This document shows positions 36,493 to 44,314 of a stretch of 64,000 bases of DNA, one piece after another. This DNA comes from Sphingopyxis italica (GTDB lineage Bacteria; Pseudomonadota; Alphaproteobacteria; Sphingomonadales; Sphingomonadaceae): positions 434,001-498,000 of the forward strand of contig NZ_JAATIT010000003.1 of NCBI RefSeq assembly GCF_011926545.1, read 5' to 3'. Each line of letters begins with the position of its first letter. Position 1 is the stretch's first letter. Under the pieces are notes generated by a model. The model did no database searches, was not told the origin of the DNA, and saw only the letters and a list, made by a program, of their open reading frames with translations. The translations under genes and the position numbers were made by a program.

Positions 36493-37910
36493 GCCGCGGC
36501 CTCCAGCACCGCGAGGCGGGCCTCCTGCGCCGCGATCAGGAACAGCGCCAGCTGGTCGGTGCGGATGCCGAAGCGGTCGCCCGCGGGCGGGCCTTCACCG
36601 GCCGCTCCCTCGTCCCATTCGTCATGGCAAAGAAAGGCATAGCGGCTGCTCGGCGCCGCGCCTTCGGCGATCGGCTCGATCAGCCCTTCGTCGGCCATGA
36701 TCGCCCACACCGCCTGCGCACGCGCGCCGAAGTGCATCCGCGCGCCGTCCGCGCCTTTCACGGCGATCGCATCGTTCCACTGAAAAAAGCCCAGCTCACC
36801 GACAATGCGGCACGCGGCGCGCAGCTCCGCCTCGGTCGCCGCGCCGCGCCATGTCTTTTCGCGCGCGTCGGACGTGTTGATTGTCCCCGTCCCGGCGTAG
36901 ACGACCGACCATCGAAAGGGACCCGATCCCAGTGTTTGCCCATTGTCGGCGCCCGGCTGCAACATTCCCCCGCTGGTGATCTGCGCGACCTGCGTTCCGT
37001 TGACCAGAAACTGATGGCTCGACGCCGCCGCGACGTCATATTGCATCGTCGCGGAGGACCGTAGCTTGACCGAGCTCGAACCCGCCTGCTCGGCGAACAT
37101 CTTTCCCGCGTTCGGCATGGTGAGTTCGAGGCCGGCGGAATTGAATCTGCCGCGTTCGCTCGCCGCAATGTCAAAGGCGACCCCGCCGTCGAGAATGCGA
37201 AGACCGTCCCGGCCCGCGCCGGCTCCCGCCACATTGAACAGCCCGATCATATCCGCATTCGCGAAAACGCGCAGACGCTGCCCGCCATCCCTGCCGACAT
37301 CGAGCGCGTCGCCATCGTGGGCGCGCCGCACGTCCACGGCATTTCCCGATGTCGCTGCCAGCGCGCCATCCAGCGCATAGCGGCCGTCGGCACCGCGAAA
37401 CGCCAGTGCCGACAGCGGGATATTGACCCAGCCGGCACCGCGGCGAACCGTCACCGCATCGGTGGCTTCGCCCGCGCCCGCGCTGCCGTGCGCCGTCGAT
37501 AGCGGCTGCTTCGCATCGATCGCGTCCGTCAGCCCGGCCAGCTCATCGCCCAGCGTCGTCATGCCGGACGCCAGCGCCGCCGCCTGTGTTTCACTCGCCG
37601 CGAACCATCCGGCGCCGACGGTCAGCGCGATCGTTTTCAAGCCGGGCGCGAAATCGACCGCCGCGCCATCCGCCGACGATGCCGCCACCACATCGCGAAG
37701 CAGGCGGCCGTCGCCGCCGATCCGGCCGGTCCCGACCTCCCATTGTTCGGGACGGGCGATCCCCGCCACGGCATAGTGAAACGAAACGCCGGGCGGCACC
37801 GCGTCGGCAAAACGGCGATGGCCGGGAACCGCGCCGGTCGGCGTCAGCGGTCCGGTCCCGCCCTCCTGGGCGAGCTCGCGCACCAGGTCGGCAAAAAAGG
37901 GGGTCGGCAT
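36489..37910 (-). CDS. S74-type tail-fibre/spike protein in the GTA cluster
   Basis: A 473-residue fibre. The N-terminus (MPTPFFADLVRELAQEGGTG) is an attachment domain. The middle has repeated short beta motifs (SVKLRSSATMQYDV, HQFLVNGTQVAQITSGGM). The C-terminus carries the intramolecular chaperone motif NTSDAREKTWRG followed by helices, as in S74/endosialidase-type chaperones that trim after trimerisation. RcGTA has no gene at this point, so it is a likely added adhesin. Confidence 0.8.
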   Translation of the reverse strand: MPTPFFADLVRELAQEGGTGPLTPTGAVPGHRRFADAVPPGVSFHYAVAGIARPEQWEVGTGRIGGDGRLLRDVVAASSADGAAVDFAPGLKTIALTVGAGWFAASETQAAALASGMTTLGDELAGLTDAIDAKQPLSTAHGSAGAGEATDAVTVRRGAGWVNIPLSALAFRGADGRYALDGALAATSGNAVDVRRAHDGDALDVGRDGGQRLRVFANADMIGLFNVAGAGAGRDGLRILDGGVAFDIAASERGRFNSAGLELTMPNAGKMFAEQAGSSSVKLRSSATMQYDVAAASSHQFLVNGTQVAQITSGGMLQPGADNGQTLGSGPFRWSVVYAGTGTINTSDAREKTWRGAATEAELRAACRIVGELGFFQWNDAIAVKGADGARMHFGARAQAVWAIMADEGLIEPIAEGAAPSSRYAFLCHDEWDEGAAGEGPPAGDRFGIRTDQLALFLIAAQEARLAVLEAAA

Positions 37911-37954
37911 GGCAGGGCCATCCTTTCCAAAAGAATCGGAGATCTGAAAAGATT

Positions 37955-37997
37955 GGCGCCCGGCGCCGCCCCGAAAGGGTTGGACGGGCCGGGCGCC
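37955..37997 (-). terminator. Large hairpin between capsid and fibre genes
   Basis: On the minus strand GGCGCCCGGC and GCCGGGCGCC form a perfect 10-bp stem (plus-strand arms 37988-37997 and 37955-37964) followed by AATCTTTTC. It lies about 20 bp after the capsid stop. It could attenuate transcription into the fibre gene and leave capsid mRNA more abundant. Confidence 0.6.
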
Positions 37998-38013
37998 CCT
38001 CGCGCGCCAGTGC

Positions 38014-39162
38014 TTAGCTGGCGGCGAATTTCATCAGCTTGATGGCCTGCGAATCGATGATCGCGCCGCCGACCCTTTTGGTTGCATAGAAATGCACGAA
38101 GGGCTTGTTGCTGAACGGATCGCGCAAGATGCGCGTCTCGCCGCGATCGGCGATCAGGTAACCGGCGCGGAAATTGCCGAACGCGATCGACAGGCTGTTC
38201 GCCGCGACGTCGGGCATATCCTCGGCCTCGACCACCGGATAACCGAGCAAGGTCGCCGCCTGCCCCTCGACCAGCCCCGGCTGCCAGATGAAGGCGCCGT
38301 CGGTCGTCTTGAATTTGCGGATGCGCGCCAGCGTGTCCGAATTCATCGCCCAGCACGCGCCCTGTCGGTACGGCGCCTTCAGCGAGTGAACGAGCTCGAC
38401 CAGCTTGTCTTGCGGGTTCGACGCCGGAAAGGCGCCGGCGGCCCCCGTCGCGAGATGCTGGAGCGTGCCGAAGGCGCGCACGCTATCGGCCTCGTTCGTC
38501 GTCGCATAGGTCAGAAAGCCCTTGGGCCGGTTCGTCCCGCTGCCGTTCACGAACGCGCCGCCCTCAGCAACCGCGAACTCGCGTCCCAGTTGCTCGGCCA
38601 GCCAGTCCTCGACGTTGAACATCGCATCGTCGAGCATCGCCTGGCTCGCCGCCGGATTGGCGTAAAGCTCACCCGACGGCGGCGCGATCTCGGCCAAGCT
38701 GCGCGTCGCGGTCTCGGGCCGCGCCGCCGTCTCGCCGACCCAGCCCGCGCCCATCGACCCCGTCGCGACCAGCTTACGATAGCCGCTCGTCCCCGTCTGC
38801 ACGACCGTCGCGATCGACCGGATCGGCGACAGCGCCTTCAGCGTCGCGGCGATCGAGCCGTCGATCTCGCGCGGCACCGCATAGCCGCCCTCACCACCCG
38901 ACGCCCCCGACAGGCTTTTCATCTCGACGCCGGCATCGATCCCGCGCCGCAGATAGCGTTCGACAAAGGCGTCGCGCGCCGGATCGGCCGCCTTCGCCCC
39001 GTCGAGCGGCAACCGCGATGCCGCGACCGCCTGTGCGTCCACCTGCGTCTTCAGCGCCGCCACCGACGCCTTCAACTCATCGACCGCCTCCGCCGCCAGC
39101 ACCGCATCGAACGCCCCATCGAGCGCGTCGGCCTTCACTTCCATATCGTCCATGCTTGTCAC
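38014..39162 (-). CDS. HK97-fold major capsid protein (GTA gp5-like)
   Basis: A 382-residue capsid protein. A helical N-terminal scaffold-like delta domain (residues 1-100) is followed by the HK97 core (GGYAVPREIDGSI, MFNVEDWLAEQLGREFAVAEG, NGSGTNRPKGFL, FSNKPFVHFYATKRVGG). Cleavage by the adjacent protease near residue 100 is expected. Its start overlaps the protease stop. Confidence 0.93.
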   Translation of the reverse strand: MTSMDDMEVKADALDGAFDAVLAAEAVDELKASVAALKTQVDAQAVAASRLPLDGAKAADPARDAFVERYLRRGIDAGVEMKSLSGASGGEGGYAVPREIDGSIAATLKALSPIRSIATVVQTGTSGYRKLVATGSMGAGWVGETAARPETATRSLAEIAPPSGELYANPAASQAMLDDAMFNVEDWLAEQLGREFAVAEGGAFVNGSGTNRPKGFLTYATTNEADSVRAFGTLQHLATGAAGAFPASNPQDKLVELVHSLKAPYRQGACWAMNSDTLARIRKFKTTDGAFIWQPGLVEGQAATLLGYPVVEAEDMPDVAANSLSIAFGNFRAGYLIADRGETRILRDPFSNKPFVHFYATKRVGGAIIDSQAIKLMKFAAS

Positions 39163-39665
39163 TCCTTCACCGAAAGACTCCCCTCCCGCTTGCGGGAGGG
39201 GTTGGGGGAGGGCCTGTCGCCCGCCGCCGCTGATTCAATTGCAATCACCCGCGCCGCCGGCTGCATCGGCGCCGCCACCAGGCTCACCTCCGCCAGGTCG
39301 AGCGCCGTCAGCTCGCGCGGATTCTCTCCCCGCGCGCCGCACACCCGATATCCAAAGCTCAGCCCCGTCAGCGCCCCGCGCGCCACCAGCGCCGCCGCGG
39401 TCGGATGCGTCACCCGCGCCACGACGCGCAGCCCGCGCGCATCCTCCGCCAGCGCTTCGATCATCCCGATTGCCACCCCCGGCCGGTGCTGCCACAGCAG
39501 CGGCACGGCGCGTCCTTCCTTCAGGCTCGCCGCAAACGCCCCCGCGCGCACCACATCGCCCCCGCGATCGACGCGATCGAACACCGACGCATAGCCCGCG
39601 AACCTGATCCCCCCTCCCGCTTGCGGGAGGGGTTGGGGAAGGGCCTGTTCCGCCCCCGCCCTCAC
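39159..39665 (-). CDS. HK97-family prohead protease (GTA gp4-like)
   Basis: About 168 residues from a GTG that overlaps the previous stop (GTGA at 39665). The S78-type core is FAGYASVFDRVDRGGDVVRAGAF, LLWQHRPGVAIG (catalytic His) and LTGLSFGYRV (catalytic Ser). Both ends are encoded by copies of the same palindromic repeat: N-terminal QALPQPLPQAGGG and C-terminal PSPNPSRKREGSL. Confidence 0.85.
   Translation of the reverse strand: MRAGAEQALPQPLPQAGGGIRFAGYASVFDRVDRGGDVVRAGAFAASLKEGRAVPLLWQHRPGVAIGMIEALAEDARGLRVVARVTHPTAAALVARGALTGLSFGYRVCGARGENPRELTALDLAEVSLVAAPMQPAARVIAIESAAAGDRPSPNPSRKREGSLSVKE
39180..39217. repeat. Palindromic repeat, copy 1 (within protease C-terminus)
   Basis: The core CCCCTCCCGCTTGCGGGAGG is a perfect hairpin, followed by GGTTGGGGGAGGGCCTGT. 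Copy 2 at 39611 is nearly identical and in the same orientation. Confidence 0.75.
39611..39648. repeat. Palindromic repeat, copy 2 (within protease N-terminus)
   Basis: It shares the core CCCCTCCCGCTTGCGGGAGG and the tail GGTTGGGGAAGGGCCTGT with copy 1, differing at one base. It is translated as the protease N-terminus. Confidence 0.75.
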
Positions 39666-39988
39666 TTCAGCAGCCCCGGCAGCCCCAGCTTCACCGCCAG
39701 CCCGACGACGACCAGCGCCAGCACACAGCGCACCGCCCAGTCGACCACCGCCGCCCACACGCTCTTCTTCGCGTCGCGCCACGCGCCGAGCAGTTGGCGC
39801 AAATCGCTCACATCATCCCGCGCCGCCTCGTCCGCCAGCCCGAGCCGCGCGAGCGCCCGCCGCGCACCCAGCTCGCTCGCCTCCTCGACCACCGCGCGCA
39901 GCAACGCCGCGTCGGGCTGACCGGGAACGCCGACCGCACTCGTCCCCGCCAGCGCGATCAACCGCGCCAGCGCTTCATCTTCATCCAT
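39662..39988 (-). CDS. DUF6127-type small membrane protein in GTA cluster
   Basis: A 108-residue protein between portal and protease (RcGTA gp3.5 position). It has a helical N-terminus, a mid region WRDAKKSVWAAVVDWAVRC, and a C-terminal membrane segment (VLALVVVGLAVKLGLPGLL). The start MDEDEALARL at 39988 follows GAGGAAAT. Family name is from recalled synteny; role unknown. Confidence 0.75.
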   Translation of the reverse strand: MDEDEALARLIALAGTSAVGVPGQPDAALLRAVVEEASELGARRALARLGLADEAARDDVSDLRQLLGAWRDAKKSVWAAVVDWAVRCVLALVVVGLAVKLGLPGLLK

Positions 39989-40007
39989 GTCGATTTCCTC
40001 ATGAAAT

Positions 40008-40081
40008 CCCTCCCCCTGGGACGGGGGAGGGTTGCGCAGCCTTGGCAGCTTGCTGCCTAGGCGAAGCTGGGTGGGGGTGGG
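40008..40081. repeat. Composite intergenic palindromic repeat
   Basis: CCCTCCCCC..GGGGGAGGG (from 40008) is a hairpin followed by a second one, CAGCTTGCTG and flanks (CAGCCTTGG..CCTAGGCGAAGCTG), ending in GTGGGGGTGGGG. It fills the portal/DUF6127 gap and looks like a mobile intergenic repeat of sphingomonads. Confidence 0.65.
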
Positions 40082-40098
40082 GCCGCGCCCCGCAAAGG

Positions 40099-41217
40099 CT
40101 AACCCAGTCCCAGCTGCGCCTTCTTCTCGTCCGCCGTCAGCCAGTCCGCCGCCGACACCTCGCGCCACAGCGCCATCCGGTCCTCGGCGAGCGCGGGCAC
40201 CTTATCCAGATCGACCCGCAACTCGGCCCCGGCGAACCACCCCGCCAGTCCCTGCGAAATCGCGCCTAGAATCTTCGCGCACAAGGGCAGCACCGTCAGC
40301 CGCCACAGCGCACGATTGGCTTCGCGATAATTGGCATAGGTCGCATCCCCCGGCAGCCCGAGCAGCATCGGCGGTACCCCGAACGCCATGGCGATCTCGC
40401 GCGCACTCGAATCCTTCAGCGCCAGAAAATCCATCTCCGCCGGCGACAGCGACAACGCCTGCCATTTCAAACCGCCCTCGAGCAGCAACGGCCGCCCGGC
40501 ATTCGCCCCGCCCGCGAAACTCTCCGCCAGCTCCTCGCGCAACCGATCGACCTGTTCGGCCGACAGCGGCATCCCCTTGTCGCCCGGATCATGCACCAGC
40601 GCCCCCGAAGGCCGCGCCGCATTCTCGAGCAGCGCTGCATTCCACTTCGCGGCGGCGTTGTGAGACGCGATCGCCCCCGCTGCGGCGCCAAGGCATCCCG
40701 CGCCATAATGATCGTCCAAAGGATGCAGCGCCTTCACATGCACCACCGCCACGCGCCCCGCGCCATCCTCGGCCGGCAGCACCGCCGCCGATCCGCCCGC
40801 CTTGTAACGATAGGCGACCGGCCACCCGCGGCTATCCGCCTCGACCGTCACCCGCTCGGGCCGCAGCGCGAACAGCTCCGCCGGCGCCCCGGCGCCATCA
40901 GTCAGGATCTGCACATAGCCATTGCCGTGCAGCAACAGCTGCGCGGCGAGCGTCTCGACCAGCCCCTGCCCGCCCGAGTTCGCCGAAACGAGCGCCACGA
41001 GCGCCGGATCGCTCGCCACCAACGGCGCCGATCCCGCCGCCTCCGCGACGAGCCGCACCGCCCGCTGCACGATCGCATTGCCCAGATACCCCTCGCGCAC
41101 CTGCGCCTCCCAGCTGAGCGGCGCAGGCGCACTCCCCATCATCCCATACGTCCCATACACACGCGACAAAGCGGGCCGCGCAGGAAGCTGCGCGGCCTTA
41201 CGGCCAAACCAGTTCAT
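40099..41217 (-). CDS. HK97-family phage portal protein (GTA gp3-like)
   Basis: A 372-residue portal protein from the start MNWFGRKAAQLPARP at 41217 (the frame extends to 41271). Typical portal elements are NAIVQRAVRLVAEAAGSAP, LLLHGNGYVQILTD, HVKALHPLDDHYG and MAFGVPPMLLGLPGDATYAN. It forms the dodecameric DNA gate. It is unusually separated from TerL by a toxin-like gene. Confidence 0.92.
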   Translation of the reverse strand: MNWFGRKAAQLPARPALSRVYGTYGMMGSAPAPLSWEAQVREGYLGNAIVQRAVRLVAEAAGSAPLVASDPALVALVSANSGGQGLVETLAAQLLLHGNGYVQILTDGAGAPAELFALRPERVTVEADSRGWPVAYRYKAGGSAAVLPAEDGAGRVAVVHVKALHPLDDHYGAGCLGAAAGAIASHNAAAKWNAALLENAARPSGALVHDPGDKGMPLSAEQVDRLREELAESFAGGANAGRPLLLEGGLKWQALSLSPAEMDFLALKDSSAREIAMAFGVPPMLLGLPGDATYANYREANRALWRLTVLPLCAKILGAISQGLAGWFAGAELRVDLDKVPALAEDRMALWREVSAADWLTADEKKAQLGLG

Positions 41218-41275
41218 GATGATCTCCTCTTGCCGTTCCTCCGACAGAAGACGGAGCCTCGACATCAGCAATAAT

Positions 41276-41914
41276 CTATTGCTCGTCGCCCTCGTCTGAG
41301 GCGGTCGCCTCTTGCAAGCGGGCTATCAAATTCTGAAGGTGCGCAATTTGGATTTGCAATTTTCGGACTTCATATGCAGGCATATGGCCGATAATTGGTG
41401 TAGGTTTATCCGCCAGACATTCGAAAAACTCTCGCGACCAAGGCAGCTCAAGTTCCCGATCTAATCGGAACCTAGTAGCCTGCTTGAGGCCGCAGACTTG
41501 CATTTCTGAAAGCGTGACAATCGAAAAATCGGCGGGTCCGCCGCGATACGGGTCCTTTGAGGTGCCATAGACGACCTTGACCCATGGATTTCCATCTTGG
41601 TCTTGAAACGCCTGTCGCACCAAAGCCGGTCTTGGCTTCGGTGCGGGCATTTTAGGGTCTTCAACTGTTGGAAAATTGCTCCACACGACGTCATATGGAG
41701 CAGGAGCGGTGGAAAACGGGAAAAATCTGTACGTTACCACCCCCGGCTCCGAAATCGGAGTCAGCTTAAAGCCCTTCGGCTTGCTCTTATTGACGTGATT
41801 CTGGAGCGCCGTGACATATTCGTCCGACACTTCCGAGCAATAGTCCGGCTGCTGCTGAATCGCATGCGAAACCGCTGAAATTCCGCGCGAAGTCGCTTGA
41901 CGAAGCTTGCGCAT
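41276..41914 (-). CDS. PemK/MazF-like toxin-domain protein inserted between portal and TerL
   Basis: A 212-residue protein with visibly lower GC than its neighbours. Residues 80-165 resemble PemK/MazF-like proteins: VVWSNFP, KPRPALVRQAFQDQDGNPWV, KVVYGTSKD, FSIVTLSEMQVCGLKQATRF and RELELPWSREFF. The N-terminal 75 residues (GISAVSHAIQQQPDYCSEV) and the helical C-terminus are unrecognised. No antitoxin gene is adjacent. It is flanked by a 160-bp AT-richer stretch (41915-42071), pointing to recent acquisition. Confidence 0.6.
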   Translation of the reverse strand: MRKLRQATSRGISAVSHAIQQQPDYCSEVSDEYVTALQNHVNKSKPKGFKLTPISEPGVVTYRFFPFSTAPAPYDVVWSNFPTVEDPKMPAPKPRPALVRQAFQDQDGNPWVKVVYGTSKDPYRGGPADFSIVTLSEMQVCGLKQATRFRLDRELELPWSREFFECLADKPTPIIGHMPAYEVRKLQIQIAHLQNLIARLQEATASDEGDEQ

Positions 41915-42071
41915 GTTTTCTCCTTAAACGTGAAACTGAAGCTGGGCTTCACGAGTCCACGAGGTTCAAATGGACCGTCCCGAGCGTTATATCAACCAAA
42001 AGTTGACGAAATACGTACGTGACATTCGATGAACGACATCTGAAAAACGACATACGCACGAAAATGTTCCT

Positions 42072-43388
42072 TTATTTCCACAGCGTTCTTACCCCCGGCT
42101 CCCGCCCCGTCTTCAGCCCGTCCAGCAACGCCGCCAGCGCCCAAACGCACGCATCCGCCCGATCCGGCGACCGCCCCGGCCCCGCATAGCCGCCTCCCAC
42201 CTGCAACCCGCAAAGCTGGTCCTCCAGCGCGGCGAACACGCCCGCATGCACAACCCGCCCGCGTTCATACGCGATCGCGACCGGCTCGGCGCGCCGCGCC
42301 TTGCCGGCGCTCGCATGCACCGGCAGCACCGGCAGCGTCAGGTCCGCCTGGCGCAGCGTGTTCTCGACCATATCGCCCCCCATATTGCTTTCGGCGACCA
42401 CCCGGTCGGCGCCCCAGCGCACCGCCGCCGCAGCCACCGCCTGCGCCCACACATGCGGCGGCGGGTTTTCGACGCTCGCGTCCTCGACCACCGCGATCCG
42501 CCCGTCGCGCAGCAGCGCGGCGACCACGATCCCGCACGCATCGCCCTTCGCCGTCGCGGGCGGGTCGACCCCGATCACCACGCGCGCCGGCTTGGCCGTG
42601 GCGTCGGCCGCGACCCGGCACCGCTCGACCAGCGCGCGCGTCCACAGCGCGCCCTCGACATCCTCGAGCAATTCGCCATCCAGCTCCTGCCGCCCGAGCC
42701 GCGTCCCGCCGTATAGCCCCCGCATCGCCGCGAGCCACGGCTCCGAAAGATGCAGATCGTTTGCGCGCGTGCTCCCTCCCGTCGTCAACACCCCCGCTTC
42801 GTCCTTCAGCCGCCGTACCAGCGGCACGGCGCGCGGCGTCGTCGTTGCGACGATGCGCGGCGCCTCGCCGATCCGCATCGTCAGCATCAGATTGTCCCAC
42901 GCCGCCTCACCCAGCGGCCATTTGGCGATCTCGTCGCACCACGCCGCACCATGTTCGGGTCCTCGCAAGCTCTCCGGCTCAGCCGCCGAAAACAGCGTTG
43001 CGACTGCGCCATTGGGCCAAGTCAGTCGCCTGAGGCTGCTTTCATAGTCGGGCCGCATCCATGTCGGGGCGACCGCCAGCAAACCGCTCTCGCCTTCCAC
43101 CATCACCTGCCGCGCCTCGTGCAGCGAAGCCGCGACCAGCGCGATCCGCGCCCCCGGCGTCGCCTCGGCAAAGGCGCGCACCCATTCGGCACCCGCGCGT
43201 GTCTTGCCGAAGCCACGCCCTGCCAATATCAGCCATACGCGCCAGTCGCCAAGTGGCGGCAGTTGGTCGTCGCGCGCCCAGAAGCGCCAGTCGCTATACT
43301 TCTCCGCGGCCTCCTCGGGGGTCAGGCGTCGCAGCCAGGCGTCGAGATCTTTGGACGATCCAGCCGCCCACTCGATCGCGCGCTTCAA
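42072..43388 (-). CDS. Terminase large subunit / DNA packaging ATPase (GTA gp2-like)
   Basis: A 438-residue protein. Walker A is LAGRGFGKTRAGAEW (about residues 51-65). A C-terminal RNase H-like nuclease domain starts near VVIGVDPPATAKGDACGIV and includes VVAESNMGGDMVENTL. It packages DNA into the capsid. It overlaps the small terminase-like gene by 4 bp. Confidence 0.93.
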   Translation of the reverse strand: MKRAIEWAAGSSKDLDAWLRRLTPEEAAEKYSDWRFWARDDQLPPLGDWRVWLILAGRGFGKTRAGAEWVRAFAEATPGARIALVAASLHEARQVMVEGESGLLAVAPTWMRPDYESSLRRLTWPNGAVATLFSAAEPESLRGPEHGAAWCDEIAKWPLGEAAWDNLMLTMRIGEAPRIVATTTPRAVPLVRRLKDEAGVLTTGGSTRANDLHLSEPWLAAMRGLYGGTRLGRQELDGELLEDVEGALWTRALVERCRVAADATAKPARVVIGVDPPATAKGDACGIVVAALLRDGRIAVVEDASVENPPPHVWAQAVAAAAVRWGADRVVAESNMGGDMVENTLRQADLTLPVLPVHASAGKARRAEPVAIAYERGRVVHAGVFAALEDQLCGLQVGGGYAGPGRSPDRADACVWALAALLDGLKTGREPGVRTLWK

Positions 43389-43864
43389 AATCCATCGTCC
43401 CCATCGGCACGACGCTCGCGCTCCTTATGCAACCGCGCCTGCATCGCGCGCAGCTTGACCGCGAGGCGCGCCTTCGCATCGCCCGCGAGTGCTTGTGCGG
43501 CGGGCGCAGCGGCGCCTCCCCGCACTGCCGCCCGGTGCGCCGCCAGCAGCGAAAGTCCGAGCCGGTATTTCTGCGCCCGCGACTTCAGCGTCGCATCCTT
43601 CACATTGCCGCTCGGCGCGATCAGCGCCTCGGACAACAGCTCGGCTTCGAGCCGCGCGAAGCCCTCGCACAGCGCCTCGTGCCACCGCGCCGCAAAGCCG
43701 GGGTTGCGCCGCCGCTCGCGGTACATGGCGTTCGCCGATACTCCCGCCGCGCGGGCCGAGGCGGCAACGTTCGAGGATTCGGCGAGCGCATCGAGAAAAA
43801 TGTCCATCTGCCGTCCGCTCGGACGCGCCTTGCCACCTTCGGCCGCCTTGCCGATCCGTCCCAT
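43385..43864 (-). CDS. Small terminase-like protein (GTA gp1-like)
   Basis: A 159-residue protein at the head of the cluster. A helix-turn-helix-like region (ALAESSNVAASARAAGVSANAMYRERRRNPGFAARW within residues 26-62) precedes a charged helical C-terminus. Its position before TerL and its overlap support a gp1/TerS role, which in GTAs has lost specific cos/pac recognition. Confidence 0.8.
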   Translation of the reverse strand: MGRIGKAAEGGKARPSGRQMDIFLDALAESSNVAASARAAGVSANAMYRERRRNPGFAARWHEALCEGFARLEAELLSEALIAPSGNVKDATLKSRAQKYRLGLSLLAAHRAAVRGGAAAPAAQALAGDAKARLAVKLRAMQARLHKERERRADGDDGF

Positions 43865-43952
43865 CGCGCTTCTCCCGGAAAGATGCGGGCCGGAACGCCC
43901 TCCCGCAAACGGAAGGCCGCCGGCCCGACTCGCAATTCTTCATGATGTGATA

Positions 43953-44004
43953 CTTGTGCCATATCAGCGTGACGATGTCAAGTTAAAATAACCAATATGG
44001 TTAT
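43953..44004 (-). promoter_or_regulatory. Candidate GTA promoter and operator
   Basis: An AT-rich patch 90-140 bp upstream of the first GTA gene. On the minus strand TTGACA (43981-43976) is a good -35 box. Just upstream lies ATAACC-AATAT-GGTTAT (43988-44004), a near-perfect inverted repeat that could be a regulator site. The -10 box is not clear. Confidence 0.4.
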
Positions 44005-44116
44005 ACCGAAGGAAGGCGGGATGCTCTCCGGCTTCCTGAACCATCGCGGCGGAACCTAATGGGATGGCGGGCGTATCGAAGCGGGGTCTCGATCATTCCA
44101 GACTGGAGTAACCACC

Positions 44117-44263
44117 GTGGAACCGAGAATCCTCGCCGCCTATGCCATCATCGCCATCATGGTAGGCGCCGCAATCTATCTCATCGCCCGGTTCAGGCGC
44201 GAGCGGGCGCGGCGTCGTGACATCATGCGTGGGCGGTATCGCAAGGACCTCAAGGACCTCTAG
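44117..44263 (+). CDS. Possible small membrane protein
   Basis: A GTG start with GGAG 8-12 nt upstream opens a 48-residue ORF: one membrane helix (ILAAYAIIAIMVGAAIYLIA) and a very basic tail (RFRRERARRRDIMRGRYRKD). This is a typical small inner-membrane peptide layout. No family recognised, and coding status is uncertain. Confidence 0.45.
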   Translation: MEPRILAAYAIIAIMVGAAIYLIARFRRERARRRDIMRGRYRKDLKDL

Positions 44264-44314
44264 GACGAGCTGGCGCAGGGTCGACGGCTGCGCCAAGCGG
44301 CGACTATTTCGCGA

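Larger units (their letters stand above)
27030..43864 (-). other. Gene transfer agent (GTA)-like structural cluster
   Basis: Eighteen or so minus-strand genes follow the Rhodobacter GTA order from small terminase-like protein (43864) to the baseplate protein and DUF2793 (27030). No integrase, repressor, replication or lysis genes and no att repeats flank it, which is typical of GTAs rather than prophages. Most genes overlap by a few bases. Three non-GTA genes have been inserted (41276, 36489 and the plus-strand 34753). Confidence 0.8.

Noticed and set aside
27030..43864. Ordinary lambdoid prophage
   Set aside because: No integrase, repressor, replication or lysis genes and no flanking direct repeats; the gene order is that of a GTA.
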